Positions 1 through 7,283 are shown, numbered from the stretch's first letter. The stretch is 8,033 bases of DNA from an uncultured Desulfobacterales bacterium (GCA_945787595.1 CALZJV010000272.1:1-8033); one strand, 5' to 3'. Made by a program: numbers and translations. The notes: generated by a model from the letters alone, not told the origin.

Positions 1-1412
1 CGTCCATGTATAAAGACTATATCCTGACGATGCTGTTCGTGAAATACCTCAGCGATATTAGAAAATACAAACTGGCCGAGTTTGAGAAAAAATATAGGGG
101 AGACAGGGTGCGGATCGAACGGGCCATGGCTCGCGAGCGCTTTATTGTCAGTGAGGAAGCATCCTTTGATTATCTTTATGCTCATAGAATCGACAGCGAT
201 ATCGGGCAGACGATCAATACGGTGCTCGAAAATATTGAAGATGCCAACAAGGCCAAACTGCACAATGTATTTCGCAACATCGATTTTAACAGTGAAGCCA
301 ACCTGGGCCAGGCCCGCCAGCGCAACAACCGCCTCAAGAATCTTCTGGAGGATTTTGCAGCGCTTGATCTCAAGCCAGATAACAATGGCGATATGGACGT
401 TAGCGGTGATGTTTATGAGTATCTGATTGAAAGATTTGCGGCCAGCGCCGGCAAAAAGGCCGGCGAGTTTTATACTCCAGCAGCGGTTTCCGAAACCCTG
501 GCACGGCTCGTGGCCCCGCAACAAGGAGATCGTATCTGCGATCCGGCCTGCGGCTCCGGATCTCTGTTAATCCGGGCCGGTAAGCAGGTTGGCTCGAACG
601 ATTTTGCCCTTTACGGCCAGGAAATGAACGGCAGCACCTGGGCCCTGTGTAAAATGAACATGTTCCTGAACGAGGTGGACTCCGCTCATATCCAGTGGGA
701 AGACACCATCCGGCACCCTCAGTTTGTCGAAGACGATGCCTTGATGAAATTCGATATCGTGATCGCCAATCCTCCTTTTTCACTGGACAAATGGGGCCAG
801 GAAATGGCCGCCGAAGATCGTTATACCCGTTTCCAGCGCGGCATCCCACCCAAAAGCAAAGGCGATTGGGCCTTTATTAGCCACATGCTGGCAACGGCCG
901 TGGAAGGAACCGGCCGCGTCGGTGTGGTGGTCCCCCATGGGGTGCTGTTTCGCGGCGGCCAGGAAGGCAAAATTCGCGAAGCGGTAATCCGGGAAAATCT
1001 TTTAGACGCCGTCATCGGTCTTCCGGCCAACCTTTTTTACGGTACCGGCATTCCGGCAGCCCTGATGATCTTCGACAAATCCCGCAAGCCCGACCGCGAG
1101 GTTCTTTTTATCGATGCCAGCCGCGAATTCGAGCAGAGCACCAACCAGAACAGACTGCGGCCGCCGGACATCGAAAAAATCGTGATGACCTTTCGCAAAA
1201 GGCAGGCGGTTGACAAGTACGCCTACGCGGCCTCTTTTGCAGAAATCGAAGAAAACGAGTTCAATCTGAATATCCCGCGCTACGTGGACACCTTTGAACC
1301 GGAGCCGGAAATCGATATTGTCGCCACCCAAAAGGAAATCGAAGAGATCCAGGCCGAGCTGGTGGAGACGCAGGCCAAAATGCAAGCATATCTCAAGGAG
1401 CTGGGATTCTGA
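1..1412 (+). CDS. hsdM: Type I restriction-modification DNA methyltransferase subunit HsdM (5'-partial)
   Basis: N6-adenine methyltransferase subunit of a Type I complex; it uses S-adenosylmethionine and, with HsdS, methylates the recognition site. Counting from the ATG at base 6, the AGEFYTP motif lies at residues 152-158, the SAM-binding motif I DPACGSG at 179-185, and the catalytic motif IV NPPF at 255-258. The C-terminal ~30 residues (KEIEEIQAELVETQAKM) look like a coiled coil that would contact HsdS or HsdR. The first residues (YKDYILTMLFVKYLSD) match an internal helix of the HsdM N-terminal domain rather than a protein start. The frame is open to the window edge (codon TCC at 3-5), so the true start is probably ~30 codons upstream, outside the window. 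The stop TGA is at 1410-1412 and the first intergenic repeat begins inside it. Family assignment is very secure; the ATG at base 6 is probably internal. Confidence 0.96.
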   Translation, partial: SMYKDYILTMLFVKYLSDIRKYKLAEFEKKYRGDRVRIERAMARERFIVSEEASFDYLYAHRIDSDIGQTINTVLENIEDANKAKLHNVFRNIDFNSEANLGQARQRNNRLKNLLEDFAALDLKPDNNGDMDVSGDVYEYLIERFAASAGKKAGEFYTPAAVSETLARLVAPQQGDRICDPACGSGSLLIRAGKQVGSNDFALYGQEMNGSTWALCKMNMFLNEVDSAHIQWEDTIRHPQFVEDDALMKFDIVIANPPFSLDKWGQEMAAEDRYTRFQRGIPPKSKGDWAFISHMLATAVEGTGRVGVVVPHGVLFRGGQEGKIREAVIRENLLDAVIGLPANLFYGTGIPAALMIFDKSRKPDREVLFIDASREFEQSTNQNRLRPPDIEKIVMTFRKRQAVDKYAYAASFAEIEENEFNLNIPRYVDTFEPEPEIDIVATQKEIEEIQAELVETQAKMQAYLKELGF

Positions 1413-1530
1413 ACCACGAAATACACGAAATACACAAAAGTATTTATGTGAAATTGAACCACGAAATACACGAAATACACAAAAGTATTTATGTGAAACT
1501 GAACCACGAAATACACGAAATACACGAACA
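1411..1530. repeat. 45-bp tandem repeat, 2.7 copies, built from a 9-base unit
   Basis: Units lie at 1411-1455 and 1456-1500, differing at only one base (1454 T, 1499 C). A third, partial unit spans 1501-1530. Each unit starts GAACCACGAAATACACGAAA and ends with a spacer around TATTTATGTGAAA. The core is itself a 9-base periodicity (ACGAAATAC twice), so it stays in phase with codons and leaves frames open on both strands. The first unit begins within the hsdM stop codon. Near-identity of two units indicates recent duplication. It lacks the many repeats and unique spacers of a CRISPR array. Confidence 0.9.
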
Positions 1531-1566
1531 ATTTATCTTTCGTGCCTTTTGTGTGTTTCGTGGATC
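1501..1566. repeat. Inverted repeat pair (hairpin) of the CCACGAAATACAC family
   Basis: The left arm, 1501-1530 (GAACCACGAAATACACG...), is the third tandem unit. The right arm, 1538-1566, reads CTTTCGTGCC...TTTCGTGGATC and is the imperfect reverse complement. The two would fold in RNA or single-stranded DNA into a stem of about 25 bp with a few mismatches and a short A/T-rich loop. Neither arm is followed by a T run, so it is not a canonical intrinsic terminator. Confidence 0.75.
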
Positions 1567-1623
1567 ATAAAAAACTTGACCATGTACGATGACTTAGCGG
1601 AGAAGCAGTCGGAACTACGGAAT

Positions 1624-1676
1624 AAACGAAAAGCACAAACATTTAATCTTTCGTGTATTTTGTGTATTTCGTGGTT
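1624..1676. repeat. Inverse repeat arm upstream of the GxxExxY gene, with degenerate left partner
   Basis: The arm 1648-1676 reads CTTTCGTGTATTTTGTGTAT followed by TTCGTGGTT. It is the reverse complement of the forward unit after hsdM. A degenerate forward-type arm (AACGAAAAGCACAAAC, 1624-1639) precedes it and could form a weaker stem. The arm ends 18 nt before the GxxExxY start codon, just ahead of its Shine-Dalgarno. Confidence 0.65.
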
Positions 1677-1683
1677 AAAAATT

Positions 1684-1687
1684 AGGA
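1684..1687 (+). promoter_or_regulatory. Ribosome binding site of the GxxExxY gene
   Basis: AGGA lies 7 nt upstream of the ATG at 1695, in the context TTAGGATCAGACCATG. The same AGGATCA string precedes the rhuM start, suggesting that the two leader segments share an origin. Confidence 0.6.
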
Positions 1688-1694
1688 TCAGACC

Positions 1695-2072
1695 ATGAAT
1701 AAAGTTCTATATAAAGAAGAGGTCTACGCCATACAGGGTGCCGCATTCGACGTTTATCGGGAAATGGGCTGCGGTTTTCTGGAGCCGGTTTACCAGGAAT
1801 GCCTTGAAAAGGAACTTAAAGTGCGTGGAATTCCATTTGAGTCTCAGAAAGAACTCAAGTTGAGCTACAAGGGAGAAGCTTTAAATCTAATCTATAAACC
1901 GGATTTGGTTTGCTACAGGACGATCATCGTCGAATTGAAGGCTGTAAAAGCGATCGACGATGTTCACCGTGCCCAGGTGTTCAATTATCTGAAGGCAACC
2001 GGTTTACGGCTTGGCCTGCTGGTTAATTTCGGACATTATCCCAAAGCGACGGTCGAAAGAATCATTATGTGA
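1695..2072 (+). CDS. GxxExxY family protein (PD-(D/E)XK nuclease-like fold)
   Basis: A 125-residue protein of the GxxExxY family, which carries a PD-(D/E)XK-like fold; its biological role is not established. The name motif is G27-F-L-E30-P-V-Y33. A nuclease-type core follows: P69-D70, then E80-L-K82 (D-X9-E-X-K), then Q94 and Y98-L-K100 in the QVFNYLK helix. The protein ends in the typical LLVNFG strand (108-113). All expected active-site-type residues are present and length is normal, so it looks intact. It lies between hsdM and the rhuM gene, flanked on both sides by ACGAAATAC-type repeats, as I recall being common for this family. AGGA at 1684-1687 supports the ATG start. A link to restriction is inferred from position only; a DNA or RNA processing role is possible. 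Confidence 0.9.
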   Translation: MNKVLYKEEVYAIQGAAFDVYREMGCGFLEPVYQECLEKELKVRGIPFESQKELKLSYKGEALNLIYKPDLVCYRTIIVELKAVKAIDDVHRAQVFNYLKATGLRLGLLVNFGHYPKATVERIIM

Positions 2073-2081
2073 GCACTAACA

Positions 2082-2169
2082 GAACCACGAAATAAATAAA
2101 CCACGAAACACTCGAAATACACTAAAATTTAAAAAAAATTTGTCGGACATGTTCGTGTATTTCGTGGTT
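2082..2169. repeat. Inverted repeat pair between GxxExxY and rhuM
   Basis: Forward material spans 2082-2124 (GAACCACGAAATAAATAAAC, then CCACGAAACACTCGAAATAC), apparently one partial and one diverged unit. The inverse arm TTCGTGTATTTCGTGGTT is at 2152-2169. The A/T-rich loop contains AAATTTAAAAAAAATTT. The inverse arm ends 27 nt before the rhuM ATG. Confidence 0.75.
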
Positions 2170-2184
2170 TCCGTCGCCAATAAA

Positions 2185-2189
2185 AAGGA
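2185..2189 (+). promoter_or_regulatory. Ribosome binding site deciding the rhuM start
   Basis: AAGGA with a 7-nt gap to the ATG at 2197. This favours 2197 over an in-frame TTG at 2140, whose translation would only add 19 residues read from the repeat arm. Confidence 0.6.
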
Positions 2190-2196
2190 TCAATTC

Positions 2197-3264
2197 ATGA
2201 ATGGCAACCTGCCGGAAAAACGGTCCCAAATTCTGATCTATCAGACCGAAGACGGCCAAACTCGTATCGATGTGCGCCTAGAAGCCGAAACCGTCTGGCT
2301 GACCCAAGCTAACATAGCAGAGCTTTATCAAATTACCCCTCAAAACGTTACCCTTCATATAAGGAACATTTACCGAGAAGGTGAATTGCAGACGCAGGCA
2401 ACTTGTAAGGAATACTTACAAGTTCGTCAGGAAGGTTCTCGCCAGATTCGAAGACAGCTCAAGCATTATAACCTCGACGTGATCATCGCCGTGGGTTACC
2501 GGGTCCGTTCCCATCGCGGCACCCAATTCCGGATCTGGGCCACCCAGCGGCTGCGCGAGTATATCGTTAAAGGGTTTACTTTAGATGACGAGCGGCTAAA
2601 ACAGGCAGGCGGTGGGAATTATTTTGACGAATTGCTCGCCCGTATTCGTGACATTCGATCCTCGGAAAAGGTTTTCTGGCGCAAGGTTCTCGAGATTTAT
2701 GCCACCAGCATCGACTATGACCCGGCGACCGACCTGTCGCAGGAGTTTTTTGCCGTGGTGCAGAATAAGATGCACTGGGCGGCCCATGGGAACACGGCAG
2801 CGGAAATTGTGGCAGACAGAGCAGACGCAAATCAGCCGAATATGGGCCTGACTTCCTGGACCGGCGCCAAGCCCTCCAGGGAGGACACCGGGATCGCCAA
2901 GAATTATCTAAACCATGAAGAGCTGGACACGTTAAACCGGATTGTAACTATGTATCTGGACTTTGCCGAATTGCAGGCTCTCAACCGAAAACCCATGTAT
3001 ATGCGGGATTGGATTACAAAGCTAGATGAATTTTTAAAAGTCAGCGATCGAGACATCCTGACCCACGCGGGAAGGATCAGCCATGATGAGGCGATGCAGA
3101 AGGCCCATGCTGAGTATGCAGTGTATCGCAAACAACTGCTTGAAGCCCCGTCATTGGTGGAGAGGCATTTTAATGAAGCGATGAAGGAAGTCAAAAAGAT
3201 AGAAAAGAAAAAGAAACCACGAAATACACGAAACACACAAAACACACAAAATAAAAAAAGTTAA
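2197..3264 (+). CDS. RhuM family protein
   Basis: A 355-residue protein of the RhuM family (virulence RhuM/COG3943-like), named after a Salmonella pathogenicity-island gene; its biochemical role is unknown. Residues 33-61 (VWLTQANIAELYQITPQNV...) resemble a helix-turn-helix, so DNA binding is plausible. The conserved core YNLDVIIAVGYRVRS lies at 91-105, with FRIWATQRLREYIVKGF after it. The C-terminal half has the family's helical region, including KVSDRDILTHAGRISHDEA from residue 281. RhuM-type genes are often found inside Type I restriction loci, as here between hsdM and hsdS. The last ~18 residues (KKKKPRNTRNTQNTQNKKS) are basic, low-complexity and encoded by the intergenic repeat (3214-3250), so the original stop was probably earlier. 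The start is set by AAGGA at 2185-2189. Family call is confident; function is not. Confidence 0.9.
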   Translation: MNGNLPEKRSQILIYQTEDGQTRIDVRLEAETVWLTQANIAELYQITPQNVTLHIRNIYREGELQTQATCKEYLQVRQEGSRQIRRQLKHYNLDVIIAVGYRVRSHRGTQFRIWATQRLREYIVKGFTLDDERLKQAGGGNYFDELLARIRDIRSSEKVFWRKVLEIYATSIDYDPATDLSQEFFAVVQNKMHWAAHGNTAAEIVADRADANQPNMGLTSWTGAKPSREDTGIAKNYLNHEELDTLNRIVTMYLDFAELQALNRKPMYMRDWITKLDEFLKVSDRDILTHAGRISHDEAMQKAHAEYAVYRKQLLEAPSLVERHFNEAMKEVKKIEKKKKPRNTRNTQNTQNKKS

Positions 3265-3297
3265 ATTTATTTCGAGTTTTTCAGGTGGTTCGTGGTT
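3214..3297. repeat. Inverted repeat pair overlapping the 3' end of rhuM
   Basis: The forward arm, 3214-3250 (AAACCACGAAATACACGAAA followed by CACACAAAA units), is translated as the tail of the RhuM protein. The diverged inverse arm, 3270-3297, ends GGTGGTTCGTGGTT. The rhuM TAA (3262-3264) sits in the loop. The inverse arm ends 16 nt before the hsdS GTG. Confidence 0.7.
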
Positions 3298-3303
3298 AAA
3301 CAT

Positions 3304-3309
3304 AGGTGA
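3304..3309 (+). promoter_or_regulatory. Ribosome binding site of hsdS
   Basis: AGGTGA precedes the GTG at 3314, with 7 nt between its AGG and the start codon. It supports a GTG start that keeps the conserved GYKKTKVGWIPKEWE segment of the S subunit. The next ATG (3386) would cut this segment off. Confidence 0.5.
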
Positions 3310-3313
3310 AAGC

Positions 3314-3987
3314 GTGACGAATCGGAACGAAAATAGACCGGGGTATAAGAAAACGAAGGTCGGGTGGATACCGAAGGAGTGGGAAATGGTTCGCATAGGG
3401 CAATTATGCTCGTTTTCTAGTGGACACGGATTTCGCAAACAAGACTGGTCTAGTGGAGGTTTGCCTATTATAAGAATTCAAAACCTTAACGATAGTAAAG
3501 AATTTAATTACTTTGATGGTGAAACGGATCCAAAATGGATGGTGCTTGCCGGGGACTTACTCTTTGCTTGGACTGGTGTCAAAGGAGTTTCATTTGGCCC
3601 TAAGATTTTGATGAGGCGGTTGTTCCAAATGTCTATTTTTGTTTCCGGTCTCGAACAAAAGACATCCGCGGTAATTTTTTCAAGTTTTATTTTGAAAATG
3701 GCTGCTTAAATCATCAACTAAAAAAAGTAATAAATACTGGAGTTCGAAATGATGGACTATTAAATCTCAACCCCACTTATTTTTTTAATATTAAAATAAA
3801 GGTTCCGCCAATTTCTGAACAACATTGCATAGCAGACGCTCTTACTTCCGCAACTAATGAAATCAACCAGCTCGAAAAAAAACTCAAAGCCTTGGAAAAA
3901 CAAAAACGCGGCCTGATGCAAAAGCTGCTCACCGGAGAAATGCGTGTAAAAGTTAATGATAAAGTTGATCATGTGGAAGACGATTAG
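3314..3987 (+). pseudogene. hsdS: Type I restriction specificity subunit HsdS, half-size and frameshifted
   Basis: Specificity subunit that binds the target sequence and assembles HsdM and HsdR. Frame 1 (3314-3607) gives the N-terminal GYKKTKVGWIPKEWE, then target recognition domain segments PIIRIQNLN and GDLLFAWTGVKGVSFGPK. After KI the family match continues in another frame from 3610 (DEAVVPNVYF...). It ends in the conserved PPISEQ (about residue 165), a long coiled coil (INQLEKKLKALEKQKRG) and MQKLLTGEMRV, with the stop at 3985-3987. Restoring one T in the run at 3606-3609 gives one 224-residue protein reading GPKIFDEA. Without it, frame 1 stops at 3709. The repaired length is about half the usual 400-450 and holds one recognition domain. 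A/T-rich DNA in the recognition domain suggests domain exchange. It could be a real pseudogene or a sequencing error. Confidence 0.85.
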
Positions 3988-4008
3988 TGAACTATATTTA
4001 CCAAAAAC

Positions 4009-4037
4009 TTTTCGTGTATTTCGTGTATTTCGTGGTT
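4009..4037. repeat. Lone inverse repeat arm upstream of hsdR
   Basis: TTTTCGTGTATTTCGTGTAT followed by TTCGTGGTT, with the 9-base unit present in two clear copies. No forward arm lies between the hsdS stop and this arm, unlike the other three gaps, so no local hairpin forms. It ends 30 nt before the hsdR ATG. Confidence 0.75.
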
Positions 4038-4056
4038 CATATTTGTGATTTAAAAT

Positions 4057-4061
4057 AGGAG
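4057..4061 (+). promoter_or_regulatory. Ribosome binding site of hsdR
   Basis: AGGAG with a 6-nt gap to the ATG at 4068; the strongest Shine-Dalgarno in the operon and clear support for this start. Confidence 0.7.
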
Positions 4062-4067
4062 CACATC

Positions 4068-7000
4068 ATGGAAGAGCAAACCCCATTTGGCGCACCCGAA
4101 CACGAACTGCCCAGCTATCTGGAAAAGGTCCAGTCCCAGCTTCCGGCCGTGCACCTGTTGGTGCAGATGGGATGGCAGTATCTCCCCCCGGATGAAACCG
4201 TCAAGCTGCGCAACGGACGGCTGGGGGCCGTCGTTTTGGAGCCGATTCTGATCGATCACATCCGTGCACATTGCCGCTACGAATTCAAAGGCGCCATCCA
4301 TCCTTTTACCGAAAACGCCATCCAGAATACGGTTCAGACGATTAAAAGTTTCCGGGCCACGGGTGCGCTGCACCAGAATGAGCAGATTTATGATCTGCTA
4401 TGTCTGGGCACCAGCGTGCCCCAGACCATCGAGGGTAATACCAAGAGTTTTACCATCGACTATATTGACTGGAAAAATCCGGCCAACAACACCTATCACT
4501 GCACGGCGGAATTCAAGGTCGAGCGGGTCGGACATGACAAGCATTACATTCCGGATATTGTCCTGTTCATAAACGGCATCCCGGTAGTGGTGATCGAATG
4601 CAAACGCTCCGCCTACACCCGGATCAAAAAGAAACCGGTCGATCTTGCCGTCGACCAGCTATCCGGCTATCAGGCCCGAGACGGCATTCCCCAGCTTTTT
4701 TTATATAGCCAGCTTTTGCTGGCCCTGGCGCGGGACAAGGCCCTCTACGGCACCACCGGCACGCTGCGGCAGTTTTGGGCCGCCTGGCAGGAAGACCGCC
4801 TTGACGACCCGATCCGAAAGCTGCTGGAAACGCCCCTGAGTCAAAAGGATATGGATCTGCTGTTGACCGGGCCGTTTGCAGGCGCCAGAAACGATTTTCG
4901 CAAGATCCTCGATCAGGGACGCGAAATCTACGAGCAGGACCGCGCCCTTTATGCCCTGTGCCGGCCGGAGCGCCTGCTGGAGCTGGCTTATAAATATATT
5001 TTGTTTGACAACGGCACCAAAAAAATTGCCCGCTACCAGCAATATTTTACGATTCATGATATCACCCGGCGGGTTTTAAGCGACCATTCCGGTGGTGCGC
5101 GACCGGGCGGCGTGGTCTGGCACACCCAGGGCAGCGGCAAATCTCTGACCATGGTGATGCTGGCCAAGTCGCTGGCCCTGCATCCGGCTATCAATAACCC
5201 CAAGATCGTTTTGGTGACCGATCGTATCGATTTGGACGATCAGATCTGTGGCACTTTTCGCGCCTGCAGCCTGGAGCCTGAGCAGGCCAATACCGGCAAA
5301 CATCTTGTTGAACTGCTGCAGGATCATCGCACCCATATCGTCACGACCCTTATTCACAAATTCGCGGTGGCCGCTTCAAACAAAAGCCTGCAGGCCGATC
5401 GCAATACCTTCGTCCTGGTGGATGAGGGACACCGCAGTCAATACAGCGAGCAGCATGCCCGCATGCGGCTGGCCTTGAAGGGTGCCTGTTTTATCGCCTT
5501 TACCGGCACGCCCCTGGCCAAATCGGCTAAAAAGAATACCTTTGCCCAGTTCGGCGATCTTTTTCAGCCGGCCTATACCATCGCGCGGGCCGTGAAGGAC
5601 GGGGCCGTGGTGCCGCTATTGTATGAGGCCCGCCATGTGCCTCAGGAGGTTGACAAAAAGTCCATCGACGGCTGGTTCAAAAAAAGAACCTTGGCTTTAA
5701 CTAAGGATCAGCAGGCGGATCTGAAAAGAAAGTTTTCCACCGAACGCCAACTGAACAAGGCAATTCAAAAAGTTCGCATGATTGCCTGGGATGTCGGTCT
5801 TCATTACAGCGTCTTTTATCAGCATACCGGCTTAAAAGGCCAACTGGTGACGCCCGACAAGCAGACCGCCCTGGCCTACAAACAATTTATGGACGGCTTT
5901 CAAATGGTATCGACGGAAGTGCTGATTTCCGCACCGGCCCAGCCGGAGGGCGAAAACAACCGCACCGGAGCGTCACAAACCGAGAAGGATTTCTGGCAGG
6001 CGATGATGGACCGCCACGGGTCTGAACAAAAATACAACAAACAGTTGATCAATGCCTTCAAACACGGTGAAATGCCGGAAATCATCATCGTGGTCGATAA
6101 GCTCTTGACCGGTTTCGATGCGCCACGCAACACCGTTTTGTATCTGGCCCGCAAACTGAAAGATCATACCCTGCTGCAGGCCATCGCCCGTGTCAATCGC
6201 CTGTACGAGGGCAAAGAAAACGGCCTGATCCTCGATTACAGCGGCGTGATTGAAAGCCTGGATGAAGCCATCGATTTTTACAGTCAACTGGCGGACTACG
6301 ATCGTATCGATCTTGAGGCAACCGTCACCTATATCGCGGACCGGGCCGCCAAACTGCCGCAGATGCATTCGAATATATGGGAGCTTTTCACCAAAGTGAG
6401 GGGATCCAAAGATCCTGAAGCCTATGAAATCCATCTACGCGATGCCGACCTGCGGAATCGGTTTTACGATCGCTTCAGCCTGTTTGCGCGTACGCTGGCG
6501 CTGGCATTGTCATCGAGCAATTTTCTGGAAGCAACCAAGCCGGAAACCATCGAGCGATACAAAAAGGATCTCAAGTTTTTCCAGAATCTCAGGGCGGCGG
6601 TGACATTCCGCTACCAGGAAACCATCGATTTTTCCGAATATGAGCCCAGAATCAAAAAGTTGATCGATACGCACGTGGGCGCCGGTGAAGTTGAACGGCT
6701 CTGCGAACCCATCAACCTTTTAAATGAAGGTGAACGCCGGCGAGTTATCGAGGAAAACGGCAAAAGCCCCGGCGCCAAAGCCGAAATGATCGCTTCTGCG
6801 ACCCGCCATGTCATCGAACAGGAGATGGCCAAAGATCCGGTTTTTTACAAAAAGTTTTGCATACTCCTTGAAGAAGTGATCGAGGCCTTTCACGAGGGCC
6901 GGTTGCGAGCACTGGAAGCACTGGAAAAAATCAAAGATATCTCCACAAAAGTCGTCACCCGCACCGATGACGATATTCCATCCCAACTTGTGGGAAAGGA

Positions 7001-7283
7001 TATGGCAAGACGATACTTCGGACAGGTGCGCGAAAGGATTGCAGCATACGGTACATATAGCGAAAAGGCCGGGGTGGAAATTGCGATTGAAATCGTTGAC
7101 CGCATCGCCCGGCATAAGATCCGAGACTGGCGCACCAACCCAGACGCCGTCAACCGCATGCGGGGGGAAATTGACGATATGCTGTTTGATATTGAAGAAA
7201 AGCGCGGTTTGAACCTGTCGTTGGATGACCACGATGCCATTATCGACCGCTGCATAGAGGTGGCGATCGCCAATGAGAACTGA
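4068..7283 (+). CDS. hsdR: Type I restriction endonuclease subunit HsdR
   Basis: Motor and nuclease subunit of the Type I complex: it translocates DNA using ATP and cuts unmodified DNA far from the recognition site. It has 1071 residues, normal for the family. The N-terminal PD-(D/E)XK nuclease shows P162-D163, then E177-C-K179 within VIECKRS. The helicase part follows with Walker A TQGSGKS (353-359), Walker B DEGH (452-455), motif III TGTP (479-482), LLTGFDAP (679-686) and motif VI QAIARVNR (704-711). The remaining ~350 residues are a helical C-terminal domain that docks on HsdM. All catalytic residues are present, so the subunit looks intact although hsdS is broken. An AGGAG at 4057-4061 fixes the start. 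It is last in the operon; no obvious intrinsic terminator follows. Confidence 0.97.
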   Translation: MEEQTPFGAPEHELPSYLEKVQSQLPAVHLLVQMGWQYLPPDETVKLRNGRLGAVVLEPILIDHIRAHCRYEFKGAIHPFTENAIQNTVQTIKSFRATGALHQNEQIYDLLCLGTSVPQTIEGNTKSFTIDYIDWKNPANNTYHCTAEFKVERVGHDKHYIPDIVLFINGIPVVVIECKRSAYTRIKKKPVDLAVDQLSGYQARDGIPQLFLYSQLLLALARDKALYGTTGTLRQFWAAWQEDRLDDPIRKLLETPLSQKDMDLLLTGPFAGARNDFRKILDQGREIYEQDRALYALCRPERLLELAYKYILFDNGTKKIARYQQYFTIHDITRRVLSDHSGGARPGGVVWHTQGSGKSLTMVMLAKSLALHPAINNPKIVLVTDRIDLDDQICGTFRACSLEPEQANTGKHLVELLQDHRTHIVTTLIHKFAVAASNKSLQADRNTFVLVDEGHRSQYSEQHARMRLALKGACFIAFTGTPLAKSAKKNTFAQFGDLFQPAYTIARAVKDGAVVPLLYEARHVPQEVDKKSIDGWFKKRTLALTKDQQADLKRKFSTERQLNKAIQKVRMIAWDVGLHYSVFYQHTGLKGQLVTPDKQTALAYKQFMDGFQMVSTEVLISAPAQPEGENNRTGASQTEKDFWQAMMDRHGSEQKYNKQLINAFKHGEMPEIIIVVDKLLTGFDAPRNTVLYLARKLKDHTLLQAIARVNRLYEGKENGLILDYSGVIESLDEAIDFYSQLADYDRIDLEATVTYIADRAAKLPQMHSNIWELFTKVRGSKDPEAYEIHLRDADLRNRFYDRFSLFARTLALALSSSNFLEATKPETIERYKKDLKFFQNLRAAVTFRYQETIDFSEYEPRIKKLIDTHVGAGEVERLCEPINLLNEGERRRVIEENGKSPGAKAEMIASATRHVIEQEMAKDPVFYKKFCILLEEVIEAFHEGRLRALEALEKIKDISTKVVTRTDDDIPSQLVGKDMARRYFGQVRERIAAYGTYSEKAGVEIAIEIVDRIARHKIRDWRTNPDAVNRMRGEIDDMLFDIEEKRGLNLSLDDHDAIIDRCIEVAIANEN

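Noticed and set aside
1280..1531. Minus-strand frame with repeated VYFVYFVVQFHINTF segments suggesting a membrane repeat protein
   Set aside because: The repeated hydrophobic segments are only the tandem DNA repeat translated on the opposite strand, with no ribosome binding site or conserved domain.
1411..1677. CRISPR array
   Set aside because: Only two full 45-bp units, with spacers that are also repeated, no unique spacers of constant length and no cas genes.
1294..1698. 134-codon + strand frame running from inside hsdM through the tandem repeats
   Set aside because: Its first part is an out-of-frame reading of hsdM, and the rest is the 9-base repeat, which stays open in several frames because its period is a multiple of three. 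It is a reading artefact.
2140..2196. TTG start that extends RhuM by 19 residues
   Set aside because: The extension is the translated repeat arm (MFVYFVV), whereas the ATG at 2197 has AAGGA at the right distance.
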